Shown here: in pieces, positions 5,544 through 12,204 of the stretch
How the letters are laid out: each line of letters opens with the position of its first letter
Position numbering within the stretch: position 1 is the first letter of the stretch
Translations under genes and position numbers: made by a program
Source: a virus
IMG/VR virus record: IMGVR_UViG_3300007734_000759
Coordinates: 1-64,000 of that record
DNA: 64,000 bases
Direction: 5' to 3' (one strand)
Notes under the pieces: generated by a model
The model's database searches: none
What the model was told of the DNA's origin: nothing
The model's input: the letters and a program-made list of their open reading frames with translations, nothing else

Positions 5544-6173
5544 ATGAAAAAACTAATGGTTGCGGTTGTATTAACGCTATTGACGTTATTTAATTTTCAA
5601 ACTGAGGCAAGACCTCGAACCCATAAAAAGCACGTGGGTAAAACCACGCACACACGAGTTCACAACCGCAAAAAGCACAAACCTCATCATAAGAAGGTTA
5701 GAAGAAAAAAGAATGTAAAAAGGAAAAATCGTTGTCCAAAATTCGCGCGGACTAATCCTAAGGCTGTTCACGACATAGTACTTGATATGAGTGCTAAGCA
5801 TGAGGTACCTGCTGAGATTGTGTTTGCCGTAATGTATTATGAGACTGGATACCGTGGTGTAGATCACAAGTCTTATAATGGTAAACGTGTCTCAAGATGT
5901 GGTGCCGTAGGACCTATGCAAATTATGCCTCGTTATGCTGGGAAGGTATTAGGACGTAGGGTGTCTCGTTCCGAGCTTCTAACCAACTACCATACTAACA
6001 TTGAGGTTGGAGTTAAGATGCTTGCTCGTCACTATAAGATGTACGGTTCTTGGTTGAGAGCATTGGGAGCGTACTCAACAGGCAGACCTTATGCCAACAA
6101 GTACGGACGTAGGATTCTCAACAAAGCTAATCAGATTGAAGAGCAAATGCTTATAGCAGGTACGAATTGTTAA
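5544..6173 (+). CDS. secreted lytic transglycosylase (SLT/GEWL fold)
   Basis: Cleaves the MurNAc-GlcNAc bond of peptidoglycan. Residues 1-22 (MKKLMVAVVLTLLTLFNFQT) are a signal peptide, so it acts in the periplasm. Residues 24-63 are an extremely basic His/Lys/Arg region likely to bind anionic polymers. The catalytic domain begins near 70: E100 in the MYYETGY motif is the expected catalytic Glu, and GAVGPMQIMP (120-129) is the signature substrate-groove motif. The C-terminal ALGAYSTG matches the usual A-YN-G block. It has its own -7 box and may help local wall opening. An adsorption-stage role is less likely because it carries a signal peptide. Confidence 0.85.
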   Translation: MKKLMVAVVLTLLTLFNFQTEARPRTHKKHVGKTTHTRVHNRKKHKPHHKKVRRKKNVKRKNRCPKFARTNPKAVHDIVLDMSAKHEVPAEIVFAVMYYETGYRGVDHKSYNGKRVSRCGAVGPMQIMPRYAGKVLGRRVSRSELLTNYHTNIEVGVKMLARHYKMYGSWLRALGAYSTGRPYANKYGRRILNKANQIEEQMLIAGTNC

Positions 6174-6188
6174 AATTCCTTAACACAG

Positions 6189-6219
6189 TTGCTATTTATG
6201 ATACAAGTTCGTATCTTTA
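6189..6219 (+). promoter_or_regulatory. Bacteroidota-type promoter P11
   Basis: TTGCTA (6189-6194) and TATCTTTA (6212-6219) at 23-nt spacing, preceded by CCTTAACACAG, a remnant of the upstream box. It drives the lipoprotein gene at 6258. Confidence 0.75.
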
Positions 6220-6257
6220 TATTATAACACAACAGAAACATTTAAAACCAAATTTAT

Positions 6258-6440
6258 ATGAAACAGTTATTTTTAATCGGTGCTCTAGGATTGGCTTTGG
6301 CATCTTGCAATGGTGGTTCTACAAAAGGTGAAACTACTACAAATGATTCTACAATGGTATGTGATTCTACCGTATGTGATTCTACCGTATGTGACTCAAC
6401 CGCTTGTGATACCACAGTTGTAGATACAACCTCTAAGTAA
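6258..6440 (+). CDS. repeat lipoprotein (60 aa)
   Basis: MKQLFLIGALGLALASC is a lipoprotein signal with Cys17 as the lipidated residue. The mature 43 residues are low-complexity: three VCDST/ACDTT-type pentapeptides in tandem, then VVDTTSK. The DNA repeat (TATGTGATTCTACCG units) shows recent expansion by slippage. Regular Cys residues could form disulfides or be modified at the cell surface. It is co-transcribed with the basic protein at 6442. Function unknown. Confidence 0.7.
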   Translation: MKQLFLIGALGLALASCNGGSTKGETTTNDSTMVCDSTVCDSTVCDSTACDTTVVDTTSK

Positions 6441-6441
6441 T

Positions 6442-6558
6442 ATGCCTAGAACATCACGAAAAGTTGCTAAGAAGGCTAGTAAGTTGTTAAAGACTTCAAA
6501 AAGCAAGACAGTTAAATCTGTTGCAGCATCAGCCCTCAGCAACCGCAAGAAAAAGTAA
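6442..6558 (+). CDS. very basic small protein (38 aa)
   Basis: ATG at 6442 lies 1 nt after the stop of the lipoprotein gene (TAATATG). The product MPRTSRKVAKKASKLL... has about one third Lys/Arg and no acidic residue, with an amphipathic SVAASALSN stretch near the end. It resembles small DNA-condensing or nucleic-acid-binding peptides. The tRNA-Glu gene begins 9 bp after its stop. A role in binding phage or host nucleic acid is inference. Confidence 0.5.
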   Translation: MPRTSRKVAKKASKLLKTSKSKTVKSVAASALSNRKKK

Positions 6559-6566
6559 TCTTGCAA

Positions 6567-6638
6567 GCTCCGTTCGTCTAGGGGTTAGGACATCTCCCTT
6601 TCACGGAGGAAACAGGGGTTCGATTCCCCTACGGAGTA
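6567..6638 (+). tRNA. tRNA-Glu (anticodon TTC)
   Basis: The acceptor GCTCCGT pairs with ACGGAGT (one G-T end pair). The anticodon loop CTTTCAC on a TCTCC/GGAGG stem gives TTC, and the T arm is AGGGG-TTCGATT-CCCCT. CCA is not encoded. Confidence 0.9.
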
Positions 6639-6646
6639 CAAGTTTA

Positions 6647-6725
6647 GGATAGGTTACGGTAACGTAGAAACATAATACTCGGGCAGGGTTAGTTTCTATT
6701 AAGGGTTCGATACCTTTTCTATCCT
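6647..6725 (+). tRNA. aberrant tRNA-like element
   Basis: The acceptor (GGATAGG 6647-6653 with TCTATCC 6718-6724) and T arm (AAGGG-TTCGATA-CCTTT 6701-6717) are contiguous, as in a real tRNA. The middle is abnormal. A possible D arm has only an ACG/CGT stem with a 4-nt loop. The stem AGAAAC/GTTTCT (6666-6671, 6692-6697) encloses a 20-nt loop instead of 7 nt, so no anticodon can be assigned. It lies between intact tRNA-Glu and tRNA-Leu genes. Confidence 0.5.
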
Positions 6726-6733
6726 CAAAAAAT

Positions 6734-6814
6734 GCCTCTGTGGTGGAATGGTAGACACGCTAGACTTAGAATCTAGTGCCGCAAGGTGTGAGAGTTCGAG
6801 TCTCTCCGGAGGTA
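6734..6814 (+). tRNA. tRNA-Leu (anticodon TAG)
   Basis: Class II tRNA. The acceptor GCCTCTG pairs with CGGAGGT, the D arm is TGGTGGAATGG, the anticodon arm CTAGA-CTTAGAA-TCTAG gives TAG, the variable arm is TGCCGCAAGGTGT and the T arm is GAGAG-TTCGAGT-CTCTC. Confidence 0.9.
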
Positions 6815-6935
6815 CAGAGAGCCCTAAGGCCACGGGATCGTAGTTCCTCAACCTCTGTGATTAAGTTGAGTGGGATCGTAAGCCCGATAGGTTGGCAACT
6901 GACCTACTGACCCTTGATAGGCAATAGTTGCAAAC
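6815..6935 (+). ncRNA. possible structured RNA spacer between tRNA-Leu and tRNA-Gln
   Basis: This 121-nt spacer is more structured than other gaps. GGGATCGTA is repeated at 6834-6842 and 6872-6880. CTCAAC/GTTGAG (6847-6852, 6865-6870) and GCAACT/AGTTGC (6895-6900, 6926-6931) form inverted repeats. No ORF or complete tRNA shape is seen. It could be a small RNA or a degenerate tRNA remnant. Confidence 0.3.
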
Positions 6936-7009
6936 TACCCTCTCGTCTAACGGCAGGACAACTGGTTTTGGTCCAGTTAATTGAGGTTCGAATCCTTGGG
7001 GGGTAACCA
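6936..7009 (+). tRNA. tRNA-Gln (anticodon TTG), CCA encoded
   Basis: The acceptor TACCCTC pairs with GGGGGTA, the anticodon loop TTTTGGT on an ACTGG/CCAGT stem gives TTG, and the T arm is TGAGG-TTCGAAT-CCTTG. CCA is encoded at 7007-7009, unlike the neighbouring tRNA-Glu and tRNA-Leu. Confidence 0.9.
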
Positions 7010-7020
7010 ATTAAAATGTT

Positions 7021-7203
7021 ATGGATAAATTTAGAGAACTACCTATCAAGGAGTATGATATAGTGTCGCAAATGATGAATGCCGCTTCCGAACATGGTTT
7101 AGAAGTTGAAGTTGTGACAGAGTTTATAAGCATTCTTAGAAATGATATGGACATAGATCTTGCAGAGGCAGCAGCTATGGCTTTAATTGAATGGGATATT
7201 TAA
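7021..7203 (+). CDS. small hypothetical protein (60 aa)
   Basis: ATG at 7021 lies 11 bp after the tRNA-Gln CCA end, so the gene is probably transcribed with the tRNA cluster. The product MDKFRELPIKEYDIVSQMMNA... is acidic and helical, without membrane segments or known motifs. It is followed within 15 bp by the next gene. Confidence 0.55.
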   Translation: MDKFRELPIKEYDIVSQMMNAASEHGLEVEVVTEFISILRNDMDIDLAEAAAMALIEWDI

Positions 7204-7216
7204 TCAAATTAATAAT

Positions 7217-7528
7217 ATGGAACAAATGTTGTTTGGGTTAGGAGCCCTTTGTACAGTAGTACTTGGAGTATTAGTGTACGTGTTTATTATGACTATTCAG
7301 TCTATCAAAAAGTTCAAATCGTCTCAAGAACGTATGGAGTACTTCTCTCGTGCGGTAGAAGAGTTTAGGTCAACTGCGTGGAGAAATCGTGAGGAGAGTG
7401 AGCGGTTCACTAACAATCGTATTGATGCAGTTTACCAACACATTCATATGGATGTTGAAAAACGTATCGAGAAGTTGGAAGAGAAAATGATTCCTAAAGA
7501 AGCTAAGAAAGAAGTATTGAAAGGTTAA
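7217..7528 (+). CDS. membrane-anchored coiled-coil protein (103 aa)
   Basis: I choose ATG 7217 (MEQMLFGLGALC), just after the upstream stop; a start at 7187 would overlap the previous gene. A single transmembrane helix (about residues 5-29) is followed by a long amphipathic helix with heptad-like spacing to the Lys-rich C-terminus (VEKRIEKLEEKMIPKEAKKE). The layout resembles i-spanins and small coiled-coil anchors. A terminator follows. Function unknown. Confidence 0.6.
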   Translation: MEQMLFGLGALCTVVLGVLVYVFIMTIQSIKKFKSSQERMEYFSRAVEEFRSTAWRNREESERFTNNRIDAVYQHIHMDVEKRIEKLEEKMIPKEAKKEVLKG

Positions 7529-7566
7529 TATTAAATTAAACTAACCTTACTACTTTCTTAAACAGA

Positions 7567-7590
7567 GTCCCTTGCATTAGGGACTTTTTT
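7567..7590 (+). terminator. rho-independent terminator
   Basis: GTCCCT (7567-7572), TGCATT loop, AGGGAC (7579-7584) followed by six T. It separates the tRNA transcript from the T9SS-type gene. Confidence 0.85.
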
Positions 7591-7595
7591 GTTTT

Positions 7596-7602
7596 TATTT
7601 AT
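7596..7602 (+). promoter_or_regulatory. late motif TATTTAT
   Basis: TATTTAT between the terminator and the gene at 7618, 15 nt upstream of the chosen ATG. Confidence 0.4.
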
Positions 7603-7617
7603 CAATAAAAAATGCTT

Positions 7618-9132
7618 ATGAAAAAATTAATTACGTTACTAACCTTGTTACTAACTTTTGGAGCAACCGCTCAGTTCCTAGACTCAACAAACTACAAAGG
7701 AGCTTTCCCCGCAGATCAATCAATGTGGACAAATGGATGGTGTAATTGGAATCCCGATTCAACCAACTACCCAGCAATTAATATAACCGTCTCAGGAAAC
7801 ATCACTTCAAACACTACTTGGACGTCAAACAACACTTACCTTCTATCCGGTACTGTTTACGTTGACTCAGGTGTTACTTTAGTTATACAACCCGGAACTA
7901 TCATTAGAGGTAATGATTTAATTGCTAATTCAAGTTTAATTATTAAAAAAGGTGGTAGACTTATTGCTCAGGGTACTTCAACTAATCCAATTGTATTTAC
8001 TTCCAATAAACCTATCGGATCTCGAGGTGTTGGAGATTGGGGTGGAGTTATCTTGTTAGGCAGAGCTACAATGAACCAAGGTGTAGGATTTATTGAGGGA
8101 TTAGCAGCTATCGCAGATCATCAATATGGTGGTTCAGATGATAATGATAATTCAGGTATCCTATCTTATGTTCGTATTGAATATGGTGGTTATGTATTTG
8201 CCCAAAATAAAGAGATTAATGGATTAACTATGGGTGCTGTAGGAAGAGGTACTCAAATTGATCATATCCAATGTTCTTTTATTAACGATGATGCTTTTGA
8301 GTGGTACGGCGGAGCAGTAAATTGTAAATACTTAGTTTCTTATAGAACCGTAGATGATGACTTTGATTCTGATTTCGGTTATCACGGATTTGTACAGTAT
8401 GGTTTGTCAGTTAGAGATCCACAATTAGGGGATCCTTCTTACTCACTTCCTTCCGGTGCTTCTACTTCTGAAGGATTCGAATCAGACAACGATGCTGCGG
8501 GTTCAAATTTACAACCATTTACAAATGCTACATTTGCTAATTTTACAATGATTGGCCCTTTTAGAGGAAACAATACTTCAACAGTACATCCAGCATATAG
8601 AAGAGGAGCTCGTATTCGTCGTAACTCTCAAATTAAAATTATCAATACTATCTTTACAGATTGGGCAACTGGTGTGATGATTGATGGAGTTGCTTGTGAT
8701 TCTAATGCAATTCGAGGCACTTTAATTGTACGTGATAATCTAATCACCAATTACAGGACCCGAGTAGCAGAGAGAAGTTCCGCTAGCACGTTTAATGTGT
8801 TGCAGTTTATTGGATCAAATAACGATACTCTACCAACTAGTAATATCCTAACTCGTCCTTACGACTTTAATAATCCAGACTATCGTCTCAAATCATCAGT
8901 AAATAGTGAAGATCTTACCTCAATGTTACAAGCGTATCCTAACCCTTGTTCCGATGTGTTATTTGTTATAGCAACTAAAAACGATGTTTTAATGATAACC
9001 GATCTATCAAATAAGTTGATTTTAACGCAAAAGGTTACACAGGGGACGAATATAGTAAATGTTAACTTTTCTAATGGAATTTATTTAGTGAAAGTTGGAA
9101 ATCATACTAAAAAGGTAATTATTAGTAGATAA
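7618..9132 (+). CDS. secreted protein with type IX secretion (T9SS) C-terminal sorting domain
   Basis: I prefer the second ATG (7618): MKKLITLLTLLLTFGATAQ is a clean signal peptide. The body contains beta-helix-like text (TVYVDSGVTLVIQPGT, SLIIKKGGRLIAQGTS, NPIVFTSN) and the motifs DWGGVILLG, YVRIEYGGY, FEWYGGAVN and GFESDNDAAGS. I recognise these from a large family of Bacteroidota secreted proteins of unknown function. The last ~75 residues (YPNP near residue 439, then GIYLVKV and KKVIISR at the end) are a type A T9SS sorting domain. T9SS exports such proteins across the outer membrane and removes the domain. It was probably acquired from a host, and it sits directly before the lysis genes. 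Confidence 0.85.
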   Translation: MKKLITLLTLLLTFGATAQFLDSTNYKGAFPADQSMWTNGWCNWNPDSTNYPAINITVSGNITSNTTWTSNNTYLLSGTVYVDSGVTLVIQPGTIIRGNDLIANSSLIIKKGGRLIAQGTSTNPIVFTSNKPIGSRGVGDWGGVILLGRATMNQGVGFIEGLAAIADHQYGGSDDNDNSGILSYVRIEYGGYVFAQNKEINGLTMGAVGRGTQIDHIQCSFINDDAFEWYGGAVNCKYLVSYRTVDDDFDSDFGYHGFVQYGLSVRDPQLGDPSYSLPSGASTSEGFESDNDAAGSNLQPFTNATFANFTMIGPFRGNNTSTVHPAYRRGARIRRNSQIKIINTIFTDWATGVMIDGVACDSNAIRGTLIVRDNLITNYRTRVAERSSASTFNVLQFIGSNNDTLPTSNILTRPYDFNNPDYRLKSSVNSEDLTSMLQAYPNPCSDVLFVIATKNDVLMITDLSNKLILTQKVTQGTNIVNVNFSNGIYLVKVGNHTKKVIISR

Positions 9133-9159
9133 AAATAAAGTAACATTTTTTCGGAAAGG

Positions 9160-9179
9160 CCTCCATTAGGAGGTTTTTT
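9160..9179 (+). terminator. rho-independent terminator
   Basis: CCTCC (9160-9164), ATTA loop, GGAGG (9169-9173), six T. Closes the T9SS-type gene. Confidence 0.8.
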
Positions 9180-9185
9180 CTTTAC

Positions 9186-9192
9186 TATTTAT
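9186..9192 (+). promoter_or_regulatory. late motif TATTTAT for the lysis block
   Basis: ACTATTTATAA directly after a terminator and 19 nt before the ATG at 9212, the first gene of the lysis block. Confidence 0.55.
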
Positions 9193-9211
9193 AAGAAACA
9201 AACATAAAATT

Positions 9212-9427
9212 ATGGTACTATTAGATTCAACTGCCGTGGCTACACAAGCCTCTCAATTTGGAGTTTTCGAAAAGCTTACCGATTACGGAGCGTTAGGACT
9301 CATCGTTTTGGCATTAGGTTATGTATCATGGATGTTCGTTCAAAAGAAGCTTAAAGAAAACGAAGAGCTTAAAAAGAAAATTGAAGATCTAAGAGAGGAA
9401 TTATTAAGAGCTAAATTACATAAGTAA
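9212..9427 (+). CDS. holin-like small membrane protein (71 aa)
   Basis: An N-terminal ~20 residues, one transmembrane helix (about LGLIVLALGYVSWMF, 29-43) and a charged coiled-coil tail rich in Lys/Glu. The YGALGLIVLALGYVSW core is echoed in the next gene (YGVLGIATLGLGWACW), so the two are paralogues. Size, charge layout and position before a spanin-like pair and an endolysin suggest a holin or holin/antiholin pair. No catalytic motif is expected. Its stop overlaps the next ATG (TAATG). Confidence 0.55.
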   Translation: MVLLDSTAVATQASQFGVFEKLTDYGALGLIVLALGYVSWMFVQKKLKENEELKKKIEDLREELLRAKLHK

Positions 9428-9705
9428 TGCTTTTACAGACAGTACCTTCAGCGGGAGTCTTTGACTCCCTTATCCAGTATGGTGTATTGGGTATAGCTAC
9501 GTTAGGTTTAGGTTGGGCTTGTTGGAAACTACTTCAGCGTCAGCTTGAAACAGAAGAACGTCTGACTAATAAAGTGGAAGAACTTGAAAAGAAGTTCGAT
9601 GGGTATATAGATAATGATCACACTAAGTTGAAGAACTTGGTTGATTCTAATACTAAAGCCTATCTAGAATTAAGAGATATGATTGTTGTTAATACTAAAA
9701 AGTAA
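9427..9705 (+). CDS. holin-like small membrane protein (92 aa), paralogue of the previous gene
   Basis: Starts in a 1-nt overlap with the previous gene. One transmembrane helix (YGVLGIATLGLGWACWKLL) is followed by a long coiled-coil segment (ETEERLTNKVEELEKKF...). Tandem duplicated holin-like genes with different tails often act as effector and antagonist. That role is inferred from position only. Confidence 0.55.
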   Translation: MLLQTVPSAGVFDSLIQYGVLGIATLGLGWACWKLLQRQLETEERLTNKVEELEKKFDGYIDNDHTKLKNLVDSNTKAYLELRDMIVVNTKK

Positions 9706-9708
9706 AAA

Positions 9709-10098
9709 ATGAAATCGAAGTTGCTTTATGCTATCTTAGCTATGGCTGGGACAGTTGGGTTTGTTGTATTTCAAGTTGGGTTTGCTGGAGATAAGCACGT
9801 TACGGTTGTAAAAGAGAATATATCTCTGTACAACGAGAATACAGCTCTGCGAGCTGAGAATGAGGCTTTAAAGGAGGAGAATGCTGCTTTGGATAGCATG
9901 GCAGGTGGAAAGCTCGATAGCTTCAATACCGCTTTGCAAAACAGTGTTGATAACGCCATAGATTCAACTAAAGCAAGTACGGAAGCGAAATTTCAAAAAG
10001 AAATAAAAACATTAAACGATGAACTTCAGCAGATTAAAAGTGATCTTTACGATCTTGATGGTAATGGTCGTAGGATCTCTCTCGGCCCAATCAAATAA
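9709..10098 (+). CDS. i-spanin-like membrane protein (129 aa)
   Basis: An N-terminal transmembrane helix (about residues 5-25, MKSKLLYAILAMAGTVGF...) is followed by a periplasmic coiled coil (NTALRAENEALKEENAALDS, later LNDELQQIKSDLYDL). This is the i-spanin (Rz) layout. The last 80 nt overlap out of frame with the next gene at 10019, the hallmark of Rz/Rz1-type pairs. Spanins disrupt the outer membrane in the last step of lysis. Sequence similarity to known spanins is not visible, so the call rests on architecture. Confidence 0.55.
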   Translation: MKSKLLYAILAMAGTVGFVVFQVGFAGDKHVTVVKENISLYNENTALRAENEALKEENAALDSMAGGKLDSFNTALQNSVDNAIDSTKASTEAKFQKEIKTLNDELQQIKSDLYDLDGNGRRISLGPIK

Positions 10099-10861
10099 AA
10101 ATAAGTATCCACAAACTAAAGTATATCGTGGTGATTCTGTTGTTATTCTATCTGTTGATCAATCGAATTACATCAACAAAACGTTTAAGGAACAGAAACA
10201 AGCTCTTGATTCGTTTAAAGTAGTTACAGATACCTTAACCAAGTATAGAGATTCGGTTATTGTAAAGTATGTCACTACCGATAGTATTCTAACAGTAACT
10301 GATTCACTTCGTAGAGAGCTTCTAGCTTATAAGAATAAAGTAGAAGAGGCTGCTAAATTAGGTTTATACGTTACCTACGACACTATTAGAGAACAAGCTA
10401 AGTTCTTGCCATTTGATAAGGATTTCAAAGTTCAGATGAAGGAAACTGAAAATGGGGTTAAGCTATTTGCTACTAGTTTTGATCAGTTCACAAAAACTAG
10501 AATTATTACAGGAGGAAGTTTAGCTTTGTTGAGTGGATTGTCGTATGGTATTAATAGTGAAGTAGTTAATGATCCTTACGACTTTGCTAAAAGGTTTCCT
10601 AACATGCCTACTACGTTTTGGGATCATTATGGTAAAACAGGACCAAGTAGTTGGGCTAGAGAAACTAGAGTTGGCAACTTAGTATTCAAATCAGATCTAT
10701 GGCACATCTCTAAAGGAGTTGGTGTTACGGCTATGACGTTATCGTTTCCTATATCACTATACGAAGCAACAAAATGGAAACAAGTTATTTATAGAAGTCT
10801 AATAAATTCAGTATGTTACACAATAGGTTACAATGTATCAACAAAATTAATAATTAAATAA
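10019..10861 (+). CDS. exported coiled-coil membrane protein, spanin-partner candidate (280 aa)
   Basis: It begins inside the previous gene in another frame. MNFSRLKVIFTILMVMVVGSLSAQ is a signal peptide. A periplasmic coiled region (about 45-120) is followed by a hydrophobic segment (TGGSLALLSGLSYGI, about 170) and a C-terminal domain with YDFAKRFPNMPTTFWDHYGK and a second apolar stretch. A classical o-spanin is a short lipoprotein; this product is longer and lacks a lipobox. If it is the spanin partner it is of a different type. Alternatively it is a unimolecular membrane-disrupting protein. Confidence 0.5.
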   Translation: MNFSRLKVIFTILMVMVVGSLSAQSNKNKYPQTKVYRGDSVVILSVDQSNYINKTFKEQKQALDSFKVVTDTLTKYRDSVIVKYVTTDSILTVTDSLRRELLAYKNKVEEAAKLGLYVTYDTIREQAKFLPFDKDFKVQMKETENGVKLFATSFDQFTKTRIITGGSLALLSGLSYGINSEVVNDPYDFAKRFPNMPTTFWDHYGKTGPSSWARETRVGNLVFKSDLWHISKGVGVTAMTLSFPISLYEATKWKQVIYRSLINSVCYTIGYNVSTKLIIK

Positions 10862-10862
10862 T

Positions 10863-11459
10863 ATGAATATTCAAAATTTAAAAGGTCACATCCCCGACAC
10901 AGTACTCGCTCAAATTCCATCTGTGATGGAGAAGTTCAAAATTGATACTCCATTGGAGTTAGCTCACTTCTTGGCTCAGTGTGGTCACGAAAGTGGAAAC
11001 TTTAAAGCAGTATCTGAAAACCTAAACTACTCAGCTGATGGTTTAAAGAAAATCTTTCCTAAATACTTTCCTGGAAACTTGAATGAATCCTACGCTCGTA
11101 AGCCAGAGGCTATTGCTTCTCGTGTCTATGCTTCGCGTATGGGTAATGGAGATGAATCTTCTAAAGAGGGTTTCAAATTTAGAGGTAGAGGCTACATCCA
11201 ATTAACCGGTAAAGCTAACTACGCTGAATTTGATAAATTTGTAGAAGATGACATTCTAGCAAATCCAGATTTAGTAGCAACTAAGTATCCCTTGCTTTCA
11301 GCTGCTTGGTTCTTTTCCAAGAATAAACTAAATGAAATTGCTTCTAAAGGAGCTGACGATGCTACTGTTACTGCTGTTACTAAAAGAGTGAATGGTGGAA
11401 CTATTGGATTGGCTGATCGTATCAAGCATTTTAAAGAGTTCTACGCTCTATTAAAATAA
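10863..11459 (+). CDS. endolysin, glycoside hydrolase family 19 (chitinase/lysozyme-like)
   Basis: Cleaves glycan strands of peptidoglycan. The length (198 aa) equals a single GH19-type endolysin domain. QCGHESGNF (E43) carries the expected catalytic Glu, FRGRGYIQLTGKANY (106-120) is the hallmark block, and VTKRVNGG near the C-terminus is the conserved substrate-loop motif. There is no signal peptide, so release needs a holin; the holin-like genes lie just upstream. This is the principal lysis enzyme candidate. Confidence 0.9.
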   Translation: MNIQNLKGHIPDTVLAQIPSVMEKFKIDTPLELAHFLAQCGHESGNFKAVSENLNYSADGLKKIFPKYFPGNLNESYARKPEAIASRVYASRMGNGDESSKEGFKFRGRGYIQLTGKANYAEFDKFVEDDILANPDLVATKYPLLSAAWFFSKNKLNEIASKGADDATVTAVTKRVNGGTIGLADRIKHFKEFYALLK

Positions 11460-11463
11460 CAGA

Positions 11464-11470
11464 TATTTAT
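11464..11470 (+). promoter_or_regulatory. late motif TATTTAT
   Basis: GATATTTATTATAAC four nucleotides after the endolysin stop and 20 nt before the ATG at 11491. Confidence 0.5.
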
Positions 11471-11490
11471 TATAACAAACAAACAAAACT

Positions 11491-11736
11491 ATGAAGAAAT
11501 TCTTTAAATCAATGTTGAGTTCCACATCAGGTGATGTCAGCTCAAAAAGAGTTATAGCATTTTTAGGCTTTTTAGCTTTAGCCGGTACAATGATTATCAA
11601 TAGTAACACTCACGAAGAAATTAAACCTTCTGCAGAGTTGGTAAGTGCTGTTGAATATATCACCATTGCTTGTCTTTTTGGTACTAGCTTAGATAACTTT
11701 GCTGCTCCTAAAAAACCTAATAAAACAGAAGAATAA
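11491..11736 (+). CDS. small two-helix membrane protein, possible holin (81 aa)
   Basis: A basic N-terminus (MKKFFKSMLSSTSGDVSSKR) precedes two hydrophobic helices (about 22-38 and 54-72) and a charged tail KKPNKTEE. The SxxGDVSSKRVIAFL start is familiar from phage proteins annotated as holins, but I cannot confirm the family. It overlaps the next gene by 1 nt and sits between two murein-degrading enzymes, which supports a lysis role. Confidence 0.55.
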   Translation: MKKFFKSMLSSTSGDVSSKRVIAFLGFLALAGTMIINSNTHEEIKPSAELVSAVEYITIACLFGTSLDNFAAPKKPNKTEE

Positions 11737-12203
11737 TGTTAACAACACAGCAGATAATTGAAAGGTACGGTAAACCTGATGATGACGGTTCTGATTACTT
11801 GGTACTCTTAGATTTACCCTACCCAATGAGACTGGCATGGGATAAGGATACAATAGTATCTAGAATTAGATGTCATAGGTTAATCAAAGATAGATTATCT
11901 GCTGTTTTTTCTGATTTATTAGAACATTACGGATTGCCAGAACTCCAGAGACTAGGTATTGATTTGTTTGGAGGATGTTTTGCTTTTCGTAAAATGAGAG
12001 GCGGTAAGGATTGGTCAAGACATGCTTGGGCAATTGCTATTGATTTAGATCCAGATAGGAACTCGTTGAAAGCAACATCTAAGACAGCTCAGTTTGCTAA
12101 ACCCGCCTACAAAGCTATGATTGATATATTCTATAAACATGGATTTATATCTTTAGGCAGAGAAAAGAATTATGATTGGATGCACTTTGAAATAGGAAAC
12201 TAA
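11736..12203 (+). CDS. M15-family peptidase (VanY/L-Ala-D-Glu-type endopeptidase)
   Basis: A zinc metallopeptidase expected to cut peptidoglycan stem peptides. SRHAWAIAIDLDP supplies H96 and D103 as zinc ligands, and DWMHFE supplies H150, in the usual H-x6-D ... H order of the family. The 155-aa length fits a catalytic domain without a wall-binding module. There is no signal peptide. With the GH19 enzyme it gives the phage both glycan- and peptide-cutting activity. Confidence 0.85.
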   Translation: MLTTQQIIERYGKPDDDGSDYLVLLDLPYPMRLAWDKDTIVSRIRCHRLIKDRLSAVFSDLLEHYGLPELQRLGIDLFGGCFAFRKMRGGKDWSRHAWAIAIDLDPDRNSLKATSKTAQFAKPAYKAMIDIFYKHGFISLGREKNYDWMHFEIGN

Positions 12204-12204
12204 T

